The notes under the pieces were generated by a model that ran no database searches, was not told the origin of the DNA, and saw only the letters and a list, made by a program, of their open reading frames with translations. This document shows, piece after piece, positions 45,621-57,952 of a stretch of DNA of 64,000 nucleotides. The DNA lies in NCBI GenBank assembly GCA_002914845.1, contig JXTC01000401.1, positions 22,399-86,398 on the forward strand. Direction: 5' to 3'. The number at the start of each line of letters is the position of its first letter. Position 1 is the stretch's first letter. The stretch comes from Trema orientale. Its lineage: Eukaryota > Streptophyta > Magnoliopsida > Rosales > Cannabaceae. Both the position numbers and the translations under genes were made by a program.

Positions 45621-48085
45621 ATGGTGAAAGTTGCGTCAGGTGTTAGCTAGGGCTTAGAGAATGTGCAATTAGGGCTTTAGCTATAATAGAAACGTTCTAG
45701 AAGAACAAAGAATTAATTAAGCTAGTATTTAGCCGGTGAGGTGGCAGTGAGTCAGTAACCGAGTTCAATTGTTTTTTCTATGGTTAGTATATAGTTAAAG
45801 AAAATGTATCCATAATTTCCTGTTGATTAGGCATTCTATTACTATATATTGTTGGAAGAACATCTTTGTAATTCTACAAAGCAGTGGAAGATGAGGTGGC
45901 AGCTCTTAGATACTCAAAGCTGAAACCAATAAAGTGGTAGCTCTTGTTGATTAAGCACCAACTGAACAAATAACGGGTGGGTCCGGGTCCAGTACTTCGT
46001 GGGAGATGTTCTTCCAACATATATATGTGTAGGAGTCGTTTTTTGGTGCCAATGGTAACATGCATTGTTTATGCTGTTTGTATGTGACAGAGAAGCTCAT
46101 GGGCTGTCTGAATTGACTTGTGAAATAATTTAGTTAGAGGAGGTTCCGTAGTGAAAGCAAATACATAGTCAAATCAGATAACTTTTAGGCCGTCACATCT
46201 ATCGACATTAGCGAAACGTTAAAAGTTGAGTTCATATATATATATATAGATCTATATATATATATATAAATGCATATATAAGTCGTTCGTGAATTTTGAT
46301 CTCATTTTTAATATAGTTCATAAATACTATATTTTATATGTACCGTTTTATTGTTATGATCTTGGTTCAAATGTGAGTAATTGTAATATTTGCTAATATA
46401 AATAGGAGAAAGTACCGAAAATTTCCTCCATATTTTAACAAAATACAATTTTTTTGCTAAACAACAAAATGTAATATACAAATTTTAACCTTGGGTTTTT
46501 AGGAATGCAAAATGTATTCGCTCATTTGTTTTTTTTAAAAAAAAAGAAAAGAAAAGAACGTACCCCCAATTTATCAAACTGAGTTAAAACTATCAGTTCT
46601 TACAAATTTCCGCTAAATAATTTGTCAAATTTTTACCTGAAAATGGCCGAAATTTCCTGGTCAAATAATTAAATAATAAGTTAAATGTCAAATACTCATT
46701 TACAAAAAAATATATACAAAAATTTTATTTATTTATTTTTTGGTATTTGGTTGCAAGGTTAAGGAGATATGACTATTTGATTAATTTTGACTGAGGTTAT
46801 GGTTTATATTTGGTAAAAGGGAAAAGGAGGGGGAAAGAAAGGATAAAGAGATAAATAGAGACAAGATGAAAAAGAAAAAAAATTGTTTATTTGGTAAGAG
46901 GCTGGAAGAGAAAAGGGGATGGAGAATAAATAGTGGGCCCACAAAAAATTGTGTAGTAGATTGGAGAGAAAAGAGAAATTATATATTCAATGAAAAAGTT
47001 GAATTTACTAAACCATTCTTATATATCAATTTCTAAAATAATGTAAAAGATAAAAGTTATCATTGAAATAAATTAGTTTTCTTCTTTACATACCAAACAA
47101 TAATGATAGAGTAAAATATTTCTCTTATTTTTTCCTTCCCTTCTATTTTATTCTCTCTATCAAAACATAGCTTAATGGTTTTAGTGTCATTTAACAGTAT
47201 ACATTGTCCAAAACTACCCTAAGGGATAATTTTGATCCGAGTTGGTAAACTTACTGGGGCCTTTTTCATGGATATAGCAGTACTTTCTGAGGAGGAAAAA
47301 AATGAAGTTTTATAACAGTCTTTTCTTTTTAGGAAAACTAGTCAAAGTGACTGTGAAACTATTATCAAAAATTTCTATTCATTCTAATTACCTCAAGGGA
47401 TACATTTTGCAATATCCTTTAAGAGCATTAGTTCAGCAAAAGTTCTAAACTAGTATTTTTGCTAAAGTACATGATATGTTTTTTGTATTTTCCAATAAAT
47501 AATGATATAAACCAACGATCAAAAGAACTTCATGGACTATAGAAGCTAGCTAGGGCAATTCTACGAAAATGGAATTTTTCTTTGGACAAAGGTGAGCAAT
47601 ACGAAACTCCAATCCAGTTCAGAACAACTCGGAAGCTCCAATAAACTTTTCCAAGAAGATCAGAGAAATGATGAGAAATTGGCACTAAAAAAAAAAAAAA
47701 CAGAAGAAAAAAAGAAAGAAAACGTATGGCACGATGTCCAATCCATCTCACCTACAAGGTCCACATCTAATTACCTGTTTCCTCAATTTTTCTTGGAACC
47801 ATTAATAAATGTGGACCATGCGATGAAGATCTAACACATAAAGAAAAGCAGCATTGATATCTCTCCTCCGTACGGGTGATACTACCATGATAAATCGCTT
47901 GTACAAACTTTTTTATATATGATCAGTTCCATTCGGGGGGAAAAAAAATGTGATCAAATTCATACATAATTATTTCAAACGTACTACAAGAATTTCAGGT
48001 CACTAGATCCGGTTTTATCAATCAAAACGACATTGATTACAAATCATGTGCTATAGCTGTCCCTTTGAGTGCGCCACATTGAAAT
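45621..48085. other. intergenic, mostly AT-rich
   Basis: No gene. A weak inverted pair at about 46800 (tatatttggtaaaaggg) and 47170 (tctatcaaaacatagc) may bound an old MITE. AT runs lie at 46235-46268. Confidence 0.45.
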
Positions 48086-49561
48086 CTATCTAGAAATATG
48101 AGCAATGAAACAATCCAACTCCTTCCTAGAAGGCCCACCCTCCGCCATCGACCGCCGGAGGGCCCCACCCAACTCCTCCGCCCTCTTCCTCATCTCATCC
48201 CCTTCTTTAGACGCCATCAGTTTCTTGACCCCGATCGCCACCGTGTCGGCCCTCGCCACGTCACCCCTGTGGGCCCAGTCCCTCACAACGGTACCAATCC
48301 CAAGCAATTTGGTCACTAGAACCGCGTTCCTTGGCTGGTCCGAGTGCATTGGCCACGCCGCTATGGGCACTCCCATAGTTATGCTCTCCACGCACGAGTT
48401 CCACCCGCAATGGCTCAAGAACCCGCCTGTTGATGCGTGCCCCAAAATCTCCAACTGGGGCGCCCACTCCCTCACCACGATCCCCATTTTTCTCACTCTC
48501 TCCTCATACCCTTTTGGGAGTTCGAACTTTTTCTCTTGGTTCTTATCGAAAACATCTCCTTTATCGGCATCTCGAAGTACCCAGATGAACTTTTGGTTGG
48601 TTTGCTCCAACCCCAAAGCCAACTCTTTGATCTGTTCATCCGTGAAAGCCGTGGTGGTCCCAAACGACACGTAAATGACCGACTTGGGTTCTTGCCTGTC
48701 GAGCCACTTTAAACACGTGTGTCTCGTCATGTCGTTTGCCGTGTTGTTCCCCATAAACGACACCGGGTTGAACGGACCAACCGCCCAGTGCTTCTTGTTG
48801 GGGAGAATCCTAGCGAGTAAGTTCATGTACGGCCTCTCCATGACACGGCTCGTGTTGTAGAGATTGCCCGAGTTGAGCTTATTGAACTCGTATTGCGAGG
48901 CAATGAAGTCCAAGATCTCCGAGTTCAGACACCCTTCGAGGGACGGGATGTCGTTTGGGAACTTAACGCGGTCGTCCATTTCTAGCAACGACGTCGTTTT
49001 CGCCATCCCGTCAGAGTAGAACAAGAAGATGGCGAAGGCCGAGACGCTGTGGAAAGTGAAAGACTCGGCGTTGTGTATGGAGACGACGTCTTGGACGACG
49101 GAGGCCATGAGTGAGTCGTGGATTACGGCGAGTCGTCGAGTTTGGGACGAGAGCCGGCGGAGGAGAGCTGCCGCGGGGTCTCGGAGATGGCGCGTGGCGT
49201 GGAAGGAAGGGAGGAGGTGAGAAGGGAAGCTGTGTTGAGAAGTGGGGTTGGGAGGAGGGGAGTGGAAAGGAGGGATGGTGAAGTCGTGGAAATGGATGTT
49301 CGGGATTGAATTTGGGTCCCACCCTTGGACTCGGAGCTTGCCTTGGCGGTTGTGGACGGCGGCGCCGACGACGTGGACCGGTATGTTGTAGGCGGCGATG
49401 AGGCGGGAGAGGTGGAGGAGTTGGTTGATGTGGCCTTGCGCCGGCAAGGGGACGATCACCACCACAACGTCATGTGATGGTTTCATTAGTTGGTTGGTAT
49501 TTAGGGTGATAGTATGGTTCTGGTTTTGATCATGATTATAGTGTTGGCGGTGGTTAGCCAT
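48086..49561 (-). CDS. UDP-glycosyltransferase, zeatin O-glucosyltransferase-like (UGT93 type), paralogue
   Basis: Complete intronless ORF of 491 aa. PLPAQGH places the catalytic His at 44, and the Asp partner is 149 in VIHDSLMAS, the canonical form for zeatin O-glucosyltransferases. The PSPG box runs from Trp366 to Gln409 with HCGWNS and a terminal DQ, so UDP-glucose is the likely donor. The protein ends IAHISR. It differs from the copy at 1275-2660 by an N-terminal extension rich in His/Gln/Asn (MANHRQHYNHDQNQNH). If translation began at Met26 (MKPSHDVVVV) the length would match the other copy closely. A TATA box about 100 bp upstream of the first ATG fits use of the first Met. Likely cytosolic; acceptor inferred as a cytokinin or a related hydroxylated small molecule. 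Confidence 0.95.
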   Translation of the reverse strand: MANHRQHYNHDQNQNHTITLNTNQLMKPSHDVVVVIVPLPAQGHINQLLHLSRLIAAYNIPVHVVGAAVHNRQGKLRVQGWDPNSIPNIHFHDFTIPPFHSPPPNPTSQHSFPSHLLPSFHATRHLRDPAAALLRRLSSQTRRLAVIHDSLMASVVQDVVSIHNAESFTFHSVSAFAIFLFYSDGMAKTTSLLEMDDRVKFPNDIPSLEGCLNSEILDFIASQYEFNKLNSGNLYNTSRVMERPYMNLLARILPNKKHWAVGPFNPVSFMGNNTANDMTRHTCLKWLDRQEPKSVIYVSFGTTTAFTDEQIKELALGLEQTNQKFIWVLRDADKGDVFDKNQEKKFELPKGYEERVRKMGIVVREWAPQLEILGHASTGGFLSHCGWNSCVESITMGVPIAAWPMHSDQPRNAVLVTKLLGIGTVVRDWAHRGDVARADTVAIGVKKLMASKEGDEMRKRAEELGGALRRSMAEGGPSRKELDCFIAHISR

Positions 49562-49659
49562 ATGGTCAAGTTTTGGAAAGGTCTTACTATTATTATTTCT
49601 TTTTTGGGGAGTCTTTATGGGGGCTTGGTCTTGAATAATGGCTAGTAAGGTAGGGTGGG

Positions 49660-49669
49660 TTTATATAAT
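49660..49669 (-). promoter_or_regulatory. TATA box of UGT gene 2
   Basis: On the minus strand attatataaa followed by ccc, about 100 bp upstream of the ATG at 49561. It is a good plant TATA consensus at the expected distance. Confidence 0.6.
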
Positions 49670-49823
49670 GCAAGAATAGTTAGGGTCTTCTCTTTGGTAC
49701 ATACGTAATGCAAGAATACATATTGGATTGGGATTCATATATACGGTGCATATATATATTATATTACACTGTTTTTTCTTTTTTTTCCAAAATTTGGAAA
49801 GTGTTACTATTATGCCTTTTGGT

Positions 49824-50371
49824 TAGGAATGACAACGGGTGGATCGGGAATGGTTTTTCAATTACCATATCCATCCTCGAATGTCAATTATAATAGCATA
49901 ATCGTCTCATTAATCATTTTTTTAGATACAGTGACGGTGCAAGGAATAACCAACGGATAATAAAGAAAATCATGATTACTCATTACTTATTGATAGACAA
50001 AATAAGAAAAAAAAATTAAGATAAAAATGCTAATTTTTTAATAATTGACAAAAATTAAACACAATAATAAACAAAATAATTTTCAAAATCTAAAATTCAA
50101 ATATATATATATAAGTACATATAACTTTTCAAAATCATTATTTTACTAAAGATATACGAATATAAGTAGTGTAAAATTAAATAGATATGTATGTATAATA
50201 ATTTTTTTATGTGAATTATGTTAATACTATCCTCGTGCCATACCCACATACTAATAGTGCGGTTGTTCTCCCCGTCCTGATCATTTTTCCCGCTTGAGCG
50301 ATTTTTCTCTCTCCCTATTCTTATCGGATAATTATAGATACTCGTAACAGTGAATTATATTGTCATCCCTA
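49824..50371. mobile_element. hAT-like MITE upstream of UGT gene 2
   Basis: TIRs taggaatgacaa and (reversed) tagggatgacaa match at 11 of 12. Flanks cttttggt (49816-49823) and tttttggt (50372-50379) are an 8-bp target duplication with one difference, the hAT hallmark. The element is 548 bp without an ORF and ends 263 bp upstream of the UGT start codon, inside its likely promoter region. A second copy begins at 63859. Confidence 0.8.
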
Positions 50372-50379
50372 TTTTTGGT

Positions 50380-51404
50380 GGTCCTTTTAGCCTAGTACGG
50401 TAGAGGATGGGTTTATACAAGGCAACAATTCTAAGCGGTTGCAGTTATTTAGTACTAGATTTTCCCATTTTTTTAGAGAGAATGATAATGCTAGATTTTC
50501 GTACTACTTATATTTTGTTTTGTGTCAATAATCCATTACTAAATCATGGTTACGTACTGTATTTACATGATACAGATATGACAGTTTACTTATAAAATTG
50601 GTGGTCTAGAGCAATGCATGCCTTTATATTTTATTGATATAATAGCATGATGATGATGCATGTTGGTACCACTCTATAGTCATTTACATTTAATTTAGAA
50701 GGGTCTTTTTTCTTTTGCCTTTAAGAAAAGCACACAAACGTTTCAATAACTTTTACTGCATAAAGGCTATATATAATTATCTAAAAGAGAACGGTATTCA
50801 TCACTTATATGTTCCGTGAAAATTAATTATTTGACGCTATATATTATATAATAGTCATATTAAAGTAATATATTTTCAGAGCTTCTTTGTCAATATTAAT
50901 TTTTCTATTTGTTGTTTTTAGAATTTAAATAAATGATAAAGAAGATGGTATATGAGAAAATTCTTTATTGTACTAAAAAAAAAACACAAAACAGAAAGTA
51001 TGAATGTTATCAAATAAGTCCTAAATTACAGTTACGTATAAAATATTACATATATCACTGGTCCATTATGGTACCACTTTATAGTGTTCTTCCGTTTTAT
51101 CCTAACAATTATTGTCGGAGCAGGCTTTTAGCAACGTGACGATGTGGAAGTCATAATGGGATATTACTATTAGACTGGCGGCATTAGTTATTGGTTATCA
51201 AATAGTTAACTCAATTATACTGGTGTTCCGTACAAAGGTTTTCTCTAAAATGGAACCATGTGATCATCAATTATTGAAGTTGAAACAATTAATTAAACTA
51301 TTCCTCTAAAAAAAATTAATTAAACTATTATTTTTCGTAGACCCACGATTTGAAAAAAGAATTAGCAATATTCTTTTACATTTTATGAATATATATATAT
51401 AATA
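50380..51404. other. no gene seen
   Basis: AT-rich intergenic DNA with short homopolymers; no recognisable feature. Confidence 0.4.
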
Positions 51405-51409
51405 CCCAA

Positions 51410-53429
51410 TGTAAAAACCTGTTTTTTTAAAGGATATAATAGTCTTTGACTAGATTTAGAAAAAAATGATTAAATATATATATATATATCAGTTCACTCT
51501 CTCTCCTCTCTTCTCACTCCCTTCCATGGCTCACTCTCTCTCTCTCGGTTTCTCTCTCGGCCTAAGGAAGAAGGAGACTGCAGCTCACCCCCGGCCACCG
51601 TCCGCCACCCAAGCTTCATCCGGCCGAGCAGACCGCCGGCGAGTCCACCCCAGGCCACCACGAGCCAACGCCGAGCAGCAGCGACCGCCGGAAAAGCTCG
51701 CCGTCGCCGGAGAAGAAGAAACGGTCGTTTGACCCATTTCGGTTTTTTCGTCACTGGCGAAGATTTCGGTGTCCATTCGACTCCAAACTGATCCCGTTGG
51801 ATTCGTATCGTCGCAAGGATCGTCAAGGTATATATATCTCAATCCCATATTGTTCGAATCAAAATTTGCTATTTTTGGGTATTTTGAGTTTAAGCTTGAT
51901 CTTTTTAATTCGGCCGTTGGATTGTGTTTTTGACCTCATTTTTGGAATGTACTCGGAAAATGGAGAAGTTTGATATATATATTGTGTTGTTTGGTGATCG
52001 GCGCGAAAATCACGATCGGACGGTCGAGATTTTGTCTCGTTTTGCGTGTCACCGGTCCGGTATGGACTCGGTCCTGAATTGGACAAGTTATATGTCTAAC
52101 CTAGCTATTTTGGGTACTAGGAATTCAGTGAAGAGGTCTGTTTACGGAATTGAAGCTCCGGTGAGAAGTTGACTTTTCGCAAGAGGACGATCGAGGGCTC
52201 GAAATTGGTTCCCGACCCTTCGGGCGATCGTCAACGATACCTTGAGGACTCAATAGCGTGGTATCACTATTCTGGTGAGGTAGGGGTTCAATTACCAAGT
52301 TTCCAACTTATTTTATTTTAAATTATGCATTATGACCTATTTCCTAAAAACATCGATTTTCATGGATTTTAATGATTTGAATGGATATTTGATGAACTTG
52401 TGAATTGTTAAAATATATTGGATTGTTCTGGGATTGGTTATATGGCTTTTATGCAGGTTTAAAAATTTTGGTTTTAGGAAAACACAGCCGTTATGCTGTC
52501 CGATTTTCTGTAAATCCCAGAATAATACCAAATGAATTTTAAAGCATGATTTCTTGATATACTTAATACATGGTTATTACACACTCTATGATATGTTGTA
52601 CCTACCATAGGATCACACACTTGAGTTCCATTTTAGCATCATGGTATTTAGATCGCTGGCGAGTTGCTGCAGCACTAGGTGAGAGACCTACGCCCCTGCG
52701 CAGGATTTGCTGACACACCTCCAGGTAGTGTCAGAATGCTGGGTACCTCTGTTCAAGAGGTATTATAGGACCATGATGAGAGGATGAGAGCTCATACTTG
52801 CACTTGGTTGATTTATAATATGTACAACATGGTGACTTTGGATTTGACTTTGAATTTGAATATGTGATTACTCTTGATTATTTGCAAACTTATTTTATAA
52901 CTGGATTTTTGGAAAGGTACTAACCATGCAGGTTTCAAAAGTTACATTCATACTAAACAGGTAATTGAATTCCTACTGAGCATGTGAATACTCATCCCCT
53001 TATCTTTCCCCTCTCAGGTGGTGTACAGTGCGACTTAGGCAACTCCGGAGCGGAGTGACTAGGACTGGAAGATTGTTCTAGTTTAGTAGTTGGTAACTAC
53101 TTAATAACTCATTTTGGAATTGTAATAACATTTAAGACCCATACTTTGAATTTAGCCTATATTATCTATTATGCCTACTTGTGGTGACAATGGTGATGCA
53201 TATATATGTTTTATTACTATCATTAACAGTCTATATCTAGTAGTGATCACAAACTGTGGGAATTTACAATTTGAACTACTTTTTGTAAACTTTTACAGAA
53301 GCTGTCGTATTTCGACTAGCTGTCGTTTTTCTAAAAAATTGAAGCTTCTAAAAATTTTCTAAAACAAATTATGAATTTCCACATGGGAAATTCCTCTTCT
53401 ACCACTGGCCCGGGGTTTGGGTCGTGACA
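51410..53429 (+). mobile_element. solo LTR, 2.0 kb, TSD CCCAA
   Basis: Starts tgtaaaaacctg and ends gggtcgtgaca. It is flanked by cccaa at 51405-51409 and 53430-53434, an exact 5-bp TSD. A TATA region (atatatatatatatcag, 51472-51492) is followed by a CT-rich start and a GC-rich leader of about 250 bp, then a splice-donor-like caaggtatat at about 51827. The ORF 51466-51732 lies in this leader and its Pro/Arg composition is a by-product of GC-rich LTR sequence. The ends and size suit a Ty3/gypsy family, but no internal domain is present to prove it. Confidence 0.88.
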
Positions 53430-53434
53430 CCCAA

Positions 53435-55210
53435 GGCCATGTACAATATACACATGCTTGCAGCATATTTTTTTTAGCCATTTTTGTATATGGGGTTTTA
53501 GGATGATGCTATATAAGTATTTTAAAATTTGTACTAAACTTCTAATATCCACACAAATTGCATATGATCGTCACTATTTTTAATTAGTACATTAGAACTT
53601 ACTATAAATAAATTGATCATTTACTAATTGAATGCTTCCAGTTAATATGTCACGTATGTTGATATTAAGAATTTGATATAAATTTTGGGATACCTAATTT
53701 TATTCATTTCTACTTGGCAAATCATAAGAGGTTAAAATTGATGTAATAATATCATTTTTTATATATTTTATGTTTTCCTAGTATTACTATATGTATATAT
53801 ATATATATATTTTTTCATCTAATCCCTAAATTTGTATTGACGTTATAGACATATAATTGGATTGATTACTCTTGGCTATACCATGTATCATGGTTAATCA
53901 TATACCAAATTCTAATGTTTAGCATTCAGAAAGAAACAATTTGTAGGCTTCGCGTATGTTTATTGTAATGTTTAATAATACTTTTAATAAGTACGTATGA
54001 TCAGTCTTTTTTGTTTTGGGCTTCGCCTTTATGTGTTTTTGCCTTCTGGCATCTTTTAATACACAGCTTATTATAAAAAAAAAATAAAAAAATAAAAAGA
54101 AACTTATTACATGTGTAGTTCTAAACTTTAACTGGAGTGATATAGTATACAGTACTAAGTTGAAATTATAAATAAGATATGAATCAGCGGGACATATATA
54201 TAAAATAAATATATATATAGGGCACTAATTCAATAGATATATTTTTTTTTTTAGCTATACATAAGTATCATTTTGACTAATTAAAATTTATTATACACAT
54301 TTTTTTATATCAAAAAATAAGAGAGAAAAATAACTAGAAATTTGAAATACCTCAGTACGGAGTACAAATCCAAGGCCAAGAGACTAATTCAGTAAGTTGC
54401 GAATCTTATGTGAAATTCAAGCACCTGGAATACTCTTTCTCATTGTCATCATGAATTAACAGTGTTGACTTTCCTAGTCATACGAGACCTCATCACTCTA
54501 ATTTCATAATATTGCATGCGTGTAAAGCTATACATGTGACATCATTTGTGACGAAATTATTACTATACAAGACCTAAAAAGCAGCCAATTTTTGGTATTA
54601 TCTCTAACCGCATTATCTTGAAAAAGGTTAAAAGCACGTCTTATAGAGAAAGCACTCATATATAATAAATATGTCCCCGAAAATAAAATCACAACTTGAT
54701 AATGAAGTTCTTGATCCTTTTTTTAAGTTTGTTGATCTTTTAAGTTTAATAAGATTTCACTTCTTGTTGTGCAAGCTATAAGAATAGACCTATCGTTATC
54801 CCTCTCGCAGTCTTGGTGGTAGGGTGTGTAAGCATCTTGCTCAAGCTCACTGTTTCGAGGGATATAAAGAAAGAATAGACCTATCGTTAAAGATAAAAGG
54901 TAAACTTCAGTCTATGTATCTAATTTATCTTTTTCTTTTATTTATAATAAAAATGGGTTAAATGTGGCACTGTCACTCCCTCGGACCGAGGAGAACAAAA
55001 TGGGGACTTGAACCATAGATCTCTGCCTCAGTCACAGTTCACGGAGTGAGTCTGCCTAATTTATATATCCTTGAAGAGGGTTAGCTCTTAACTATTGTAT
55101 AACCTAAGAAAGTAAAGAATAACTACATATTGTCAACTGCCAAAATTACAATAAATGAATCTAGGTTAGATATATTTCTGTATTGTATTACAAGAAAAAT
55201 TACAACTAAT
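53435..55210. other. intergenic, small tandem duplication
   Basis: No gene. A short direct duplication, agaatagacctatcgtta, occurs at about 54780 and 54872. The sequence around 54955-55060 has a tRNA/SINE-like B-box flavour (gacttgaacc) but no full SINE. Confidence 0.4.
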
Positions 55211-57637
55211 TAGACTATCTCCAATGCATTCATACTAAAAATGGTGTGCTAATTCTAAATTTAATTATTACCATGATAGTTTACATTTAATACCATACTT
55301 TTTAGATTTTACTCCAATGTATGCATATTAAAAACTATGCTATTTTATATTTAAACAATAATTTTATTTAGAAAATATCTTTTTTTACTATGAACTTCTA
55401 TTGTTTAAATATCTAATTACTAATTATAAAAATTTCATTTCACATAACAAGTGTAAATAATTTTTCATGCTTTTCACTCACTTACGATTTTTTCATCTTC
55501 TTTGTTTTAGGAAATATGTGAGTAGCAAATTAGTGAATGGAAGCTCTAAGTTATAGAAATTTAGTTTGAATAAAATTATAAATGATATTTATTGGAAAAA
55601 AGATATACATGTAACAAACTAGGCCATGTTATAAATATATATATATATATAAAATTTTAACAATAATAATATTATAAAATTTAACACATGGTGTAATAGT
55701 AATATTGTAGATTTTAACATATGTTTATGTTAGTTTTTAAAATAATTTTCCCAGCGGAAGATTGACCTAGGAACATTCAAAAAGTTTCTCAATATAATTG
55801 ACTATATGAGTGCATAGTATTAATTCATAGCAAATAGAAAACATACAAAGAGAATAAATTTAATTACCTCTTGTAGCCTATCAGCGGATCCTACCTTTTC
55901 TATTTTCTAAACTACGATCTTCTAATCCAAGCTTCAAGCACAACTGGATGAATGTGTGGGCATTGCATATGATTTCTCAAATTCATACTTTAGGCACTTA
56001 CAATATTCTCAACACATGAGATTACAAGAGTTTGTTCTATAGAGAATGGAAAGACTCTCTTCTTTTTCTCTCTAGTTTATGGAGGCTCTGTAAAAAGTAA
56101 TGTATATATGTTCTACTATGATTTTCTTTATATATATAGATATCAATTTATTAAAATATTTAATAAATTAATTAATTAATCATATTAATATATATATATA
56201 TATGAAAAACCATTTTGGTCTTAATCTTTTTTTTTTTACAAACGTAAAGTTCATATATATATACATATTTAAATTAATTAATATATATCTAAATAAGAAA
56301 ATTTCAATCAGTTTTCCAATTTCTGTTGATCTAATTATCTGGTAATTAGATATTTTTAAATTCAAAATTTAAACAAATTAGAAAACTTATCCTCCCTAAA
56401 TTTAAAATAATTACTTCAAAATTATTTAAATAATTAATTATTAATTATTAATTATTGTAGATAAATAATTTATCTAGACAAAGTGTGCAATAACAGAAAT
56501 AATATAATATCTGTTTATAAGAGGTGGAACTGGGGACCAATAGACATGTAATTCATGCTCTAATAAATTATAATAATTTATTAAACTCTTTAATTAATTT
56601 GTTTAATTTTTTTAATTCCAGTATTACTCCACTTAAAATTTAGAATTGCACTCTTGAAGTTACATAATTAATTTACTCAGAAAATAATGAGTAGTCCATT
56701 GATTTAATCATTACATGCAGTTCAATCCTTCATAGATAATTCATAATTGGAGTTAGGTCGTGTTTTGTTTACCTCTTCGATTACATCTTTATCCTTGTAT
56801 ATCGTTGATTCTCCAATGAACAATTAATTTATAAATCTATTAAAAATTGAGTACTCAAACTGTTCAAATCCTGAATCAATACACAAGGGAATCATCTTTT
56901 TAGATTCCCAATGGAAGGAATAGATTCCATATCTGTAAGTTATATTCCTAGCAACTCATATCATCATACTCCTAGGATACAAGTGTTTTGGTCTATTTAG
57001 GAAACAAATCTTTAACAAGTATAATAAAGAACATAATGTTGTAAATAGGATTCTATAACTACTCAGGATTAAGATTGATTAACATATGATTATCTAGCAA
57101 TATTATTTGAACTCTCAACAGTTAACAGAATTTACGTGAGATTCAAATAATATTTGGTCTAGTCCTATATAATCGAATTATATAAAGTACTTCCATTGTG
57201 ATGTCAACACATCAATACTATTACATTCTCAATGTTAATGGACCGTACTAATAATATTTAATTAAAAATCTCATACTTTAATTACTTATTATGGACTATG
57301 TTTAGTTTATTATTCATAAATTTAATCCTCACGTATATAATACTTATATACTAAATTTGCAGTCACGTAAATAAAATAGAAATTTTCTGATATTTAAAGA
57401 TATACAAATTATGCACAAATTTAAATAAAAAAATATCATTTTATTGATTTAGCAAATATCTAAAATATACATACTTTTATGGCATAAACCTTAACAACTT
57501 AATCGCAATATTGTAAAACTTTGGTACATGGTAAAAAGTATGTTTTATATAGCATACCACTGGGGACAATTCTTTTGTCACCGAATGCTAAAATTAAGCA
57601 TTGGCATGAGTTATAACATCCCATGGAGATGCTCTTA
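55211..57637. mobile_element. TIR element split by an LTR
   Basis: The left end tagactatctccaatgc pairs with the right end, reversed, taagagcatctccatgg. This is a common plant MITE terminus (GAGCATCTCCAATG type). Without the 1.77-kb LTR inside, it is about 660 bp and has no ORF. The TSD is not clear. Confidence 0.6.
55728..57496 (-). mobile_element. solo LTR D, 1.77 kb, nested in the TIR element
   Basis: On the minus strand it starts tgttaaggtttatgccataa and ends with tcttccgctgggaaaatt...actaaca. The start resembles the TGTTGGGATATTTGTCCTAA start of LTRs A-C, and the cttccgctgg end is typical of large BARE/Angela-like LTRs. Flanks gttta and actta agree in three of five bases, so the TSD is only a weak match. 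No internal region. A minus-strand TATA-like run lies near 56130. Confidence 0.7.
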
Positions 57638-57824
57638 CGAGAATCTACGACTCAACTAGTGATTATAGAAAGAGGCCAATTTGGATGCTTTTACAGTATA
57701 ATTCTGATTCTGAAATAATTTCAACGATAATTAGTGTTTGTCTGTTTGATAAATATGTTTATATGCACACATATAAAAGAGCCTAAAAAAGTCTAGTTTT
57801 ATTTTTTTTTTTCCCCCTTTAAGT

Positions 57825-57952
57825 TAGTTTTTAGCTTTTACTTTCATCATAAACGGAATAAAAAAAAAATCCTTTAGGAAGCACTTTTTTTTTCTTTTAA
57901 GTACTTAGTTTTTAGCTTTTACTTTCATCATAAACGGAATAAAAAATCCTTT
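57825..57952. repeat. tandem duplication, period about 80 bp
   Basis: Two near-identical copies of a segment with tttttagcttttactttcat and aaacggaataaaaaa, each followed by tccttta. Confidence 0.85.

Noticed and set aside
45874-46065. short minus-strand ORF near 46 kb
   Set aside because: No domain and no homologous pattern; AT-rich intergenic DNA.
48105-48674. 189-codon plus-strand open frame within UGT gene 2
   Set aside because: Antisense shadow of the UGT coding sequence, a consequence of its codon use. The same shadow occurs opposite UGT gene 1 at 2081-2599.
51466-51732. 88-codon Pro/Arg-rich ORF
   Set aside because: It lies in the leader of the solo LTR 51410-53429, just after its TATA box; composition follows the GC-rich sequence and there is no domain.
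54955-55060. possible tRNA or SINE (gacttgaacc-like B box)
   Set aside because: No A box at the right distance and no cloverleaf could be formed.
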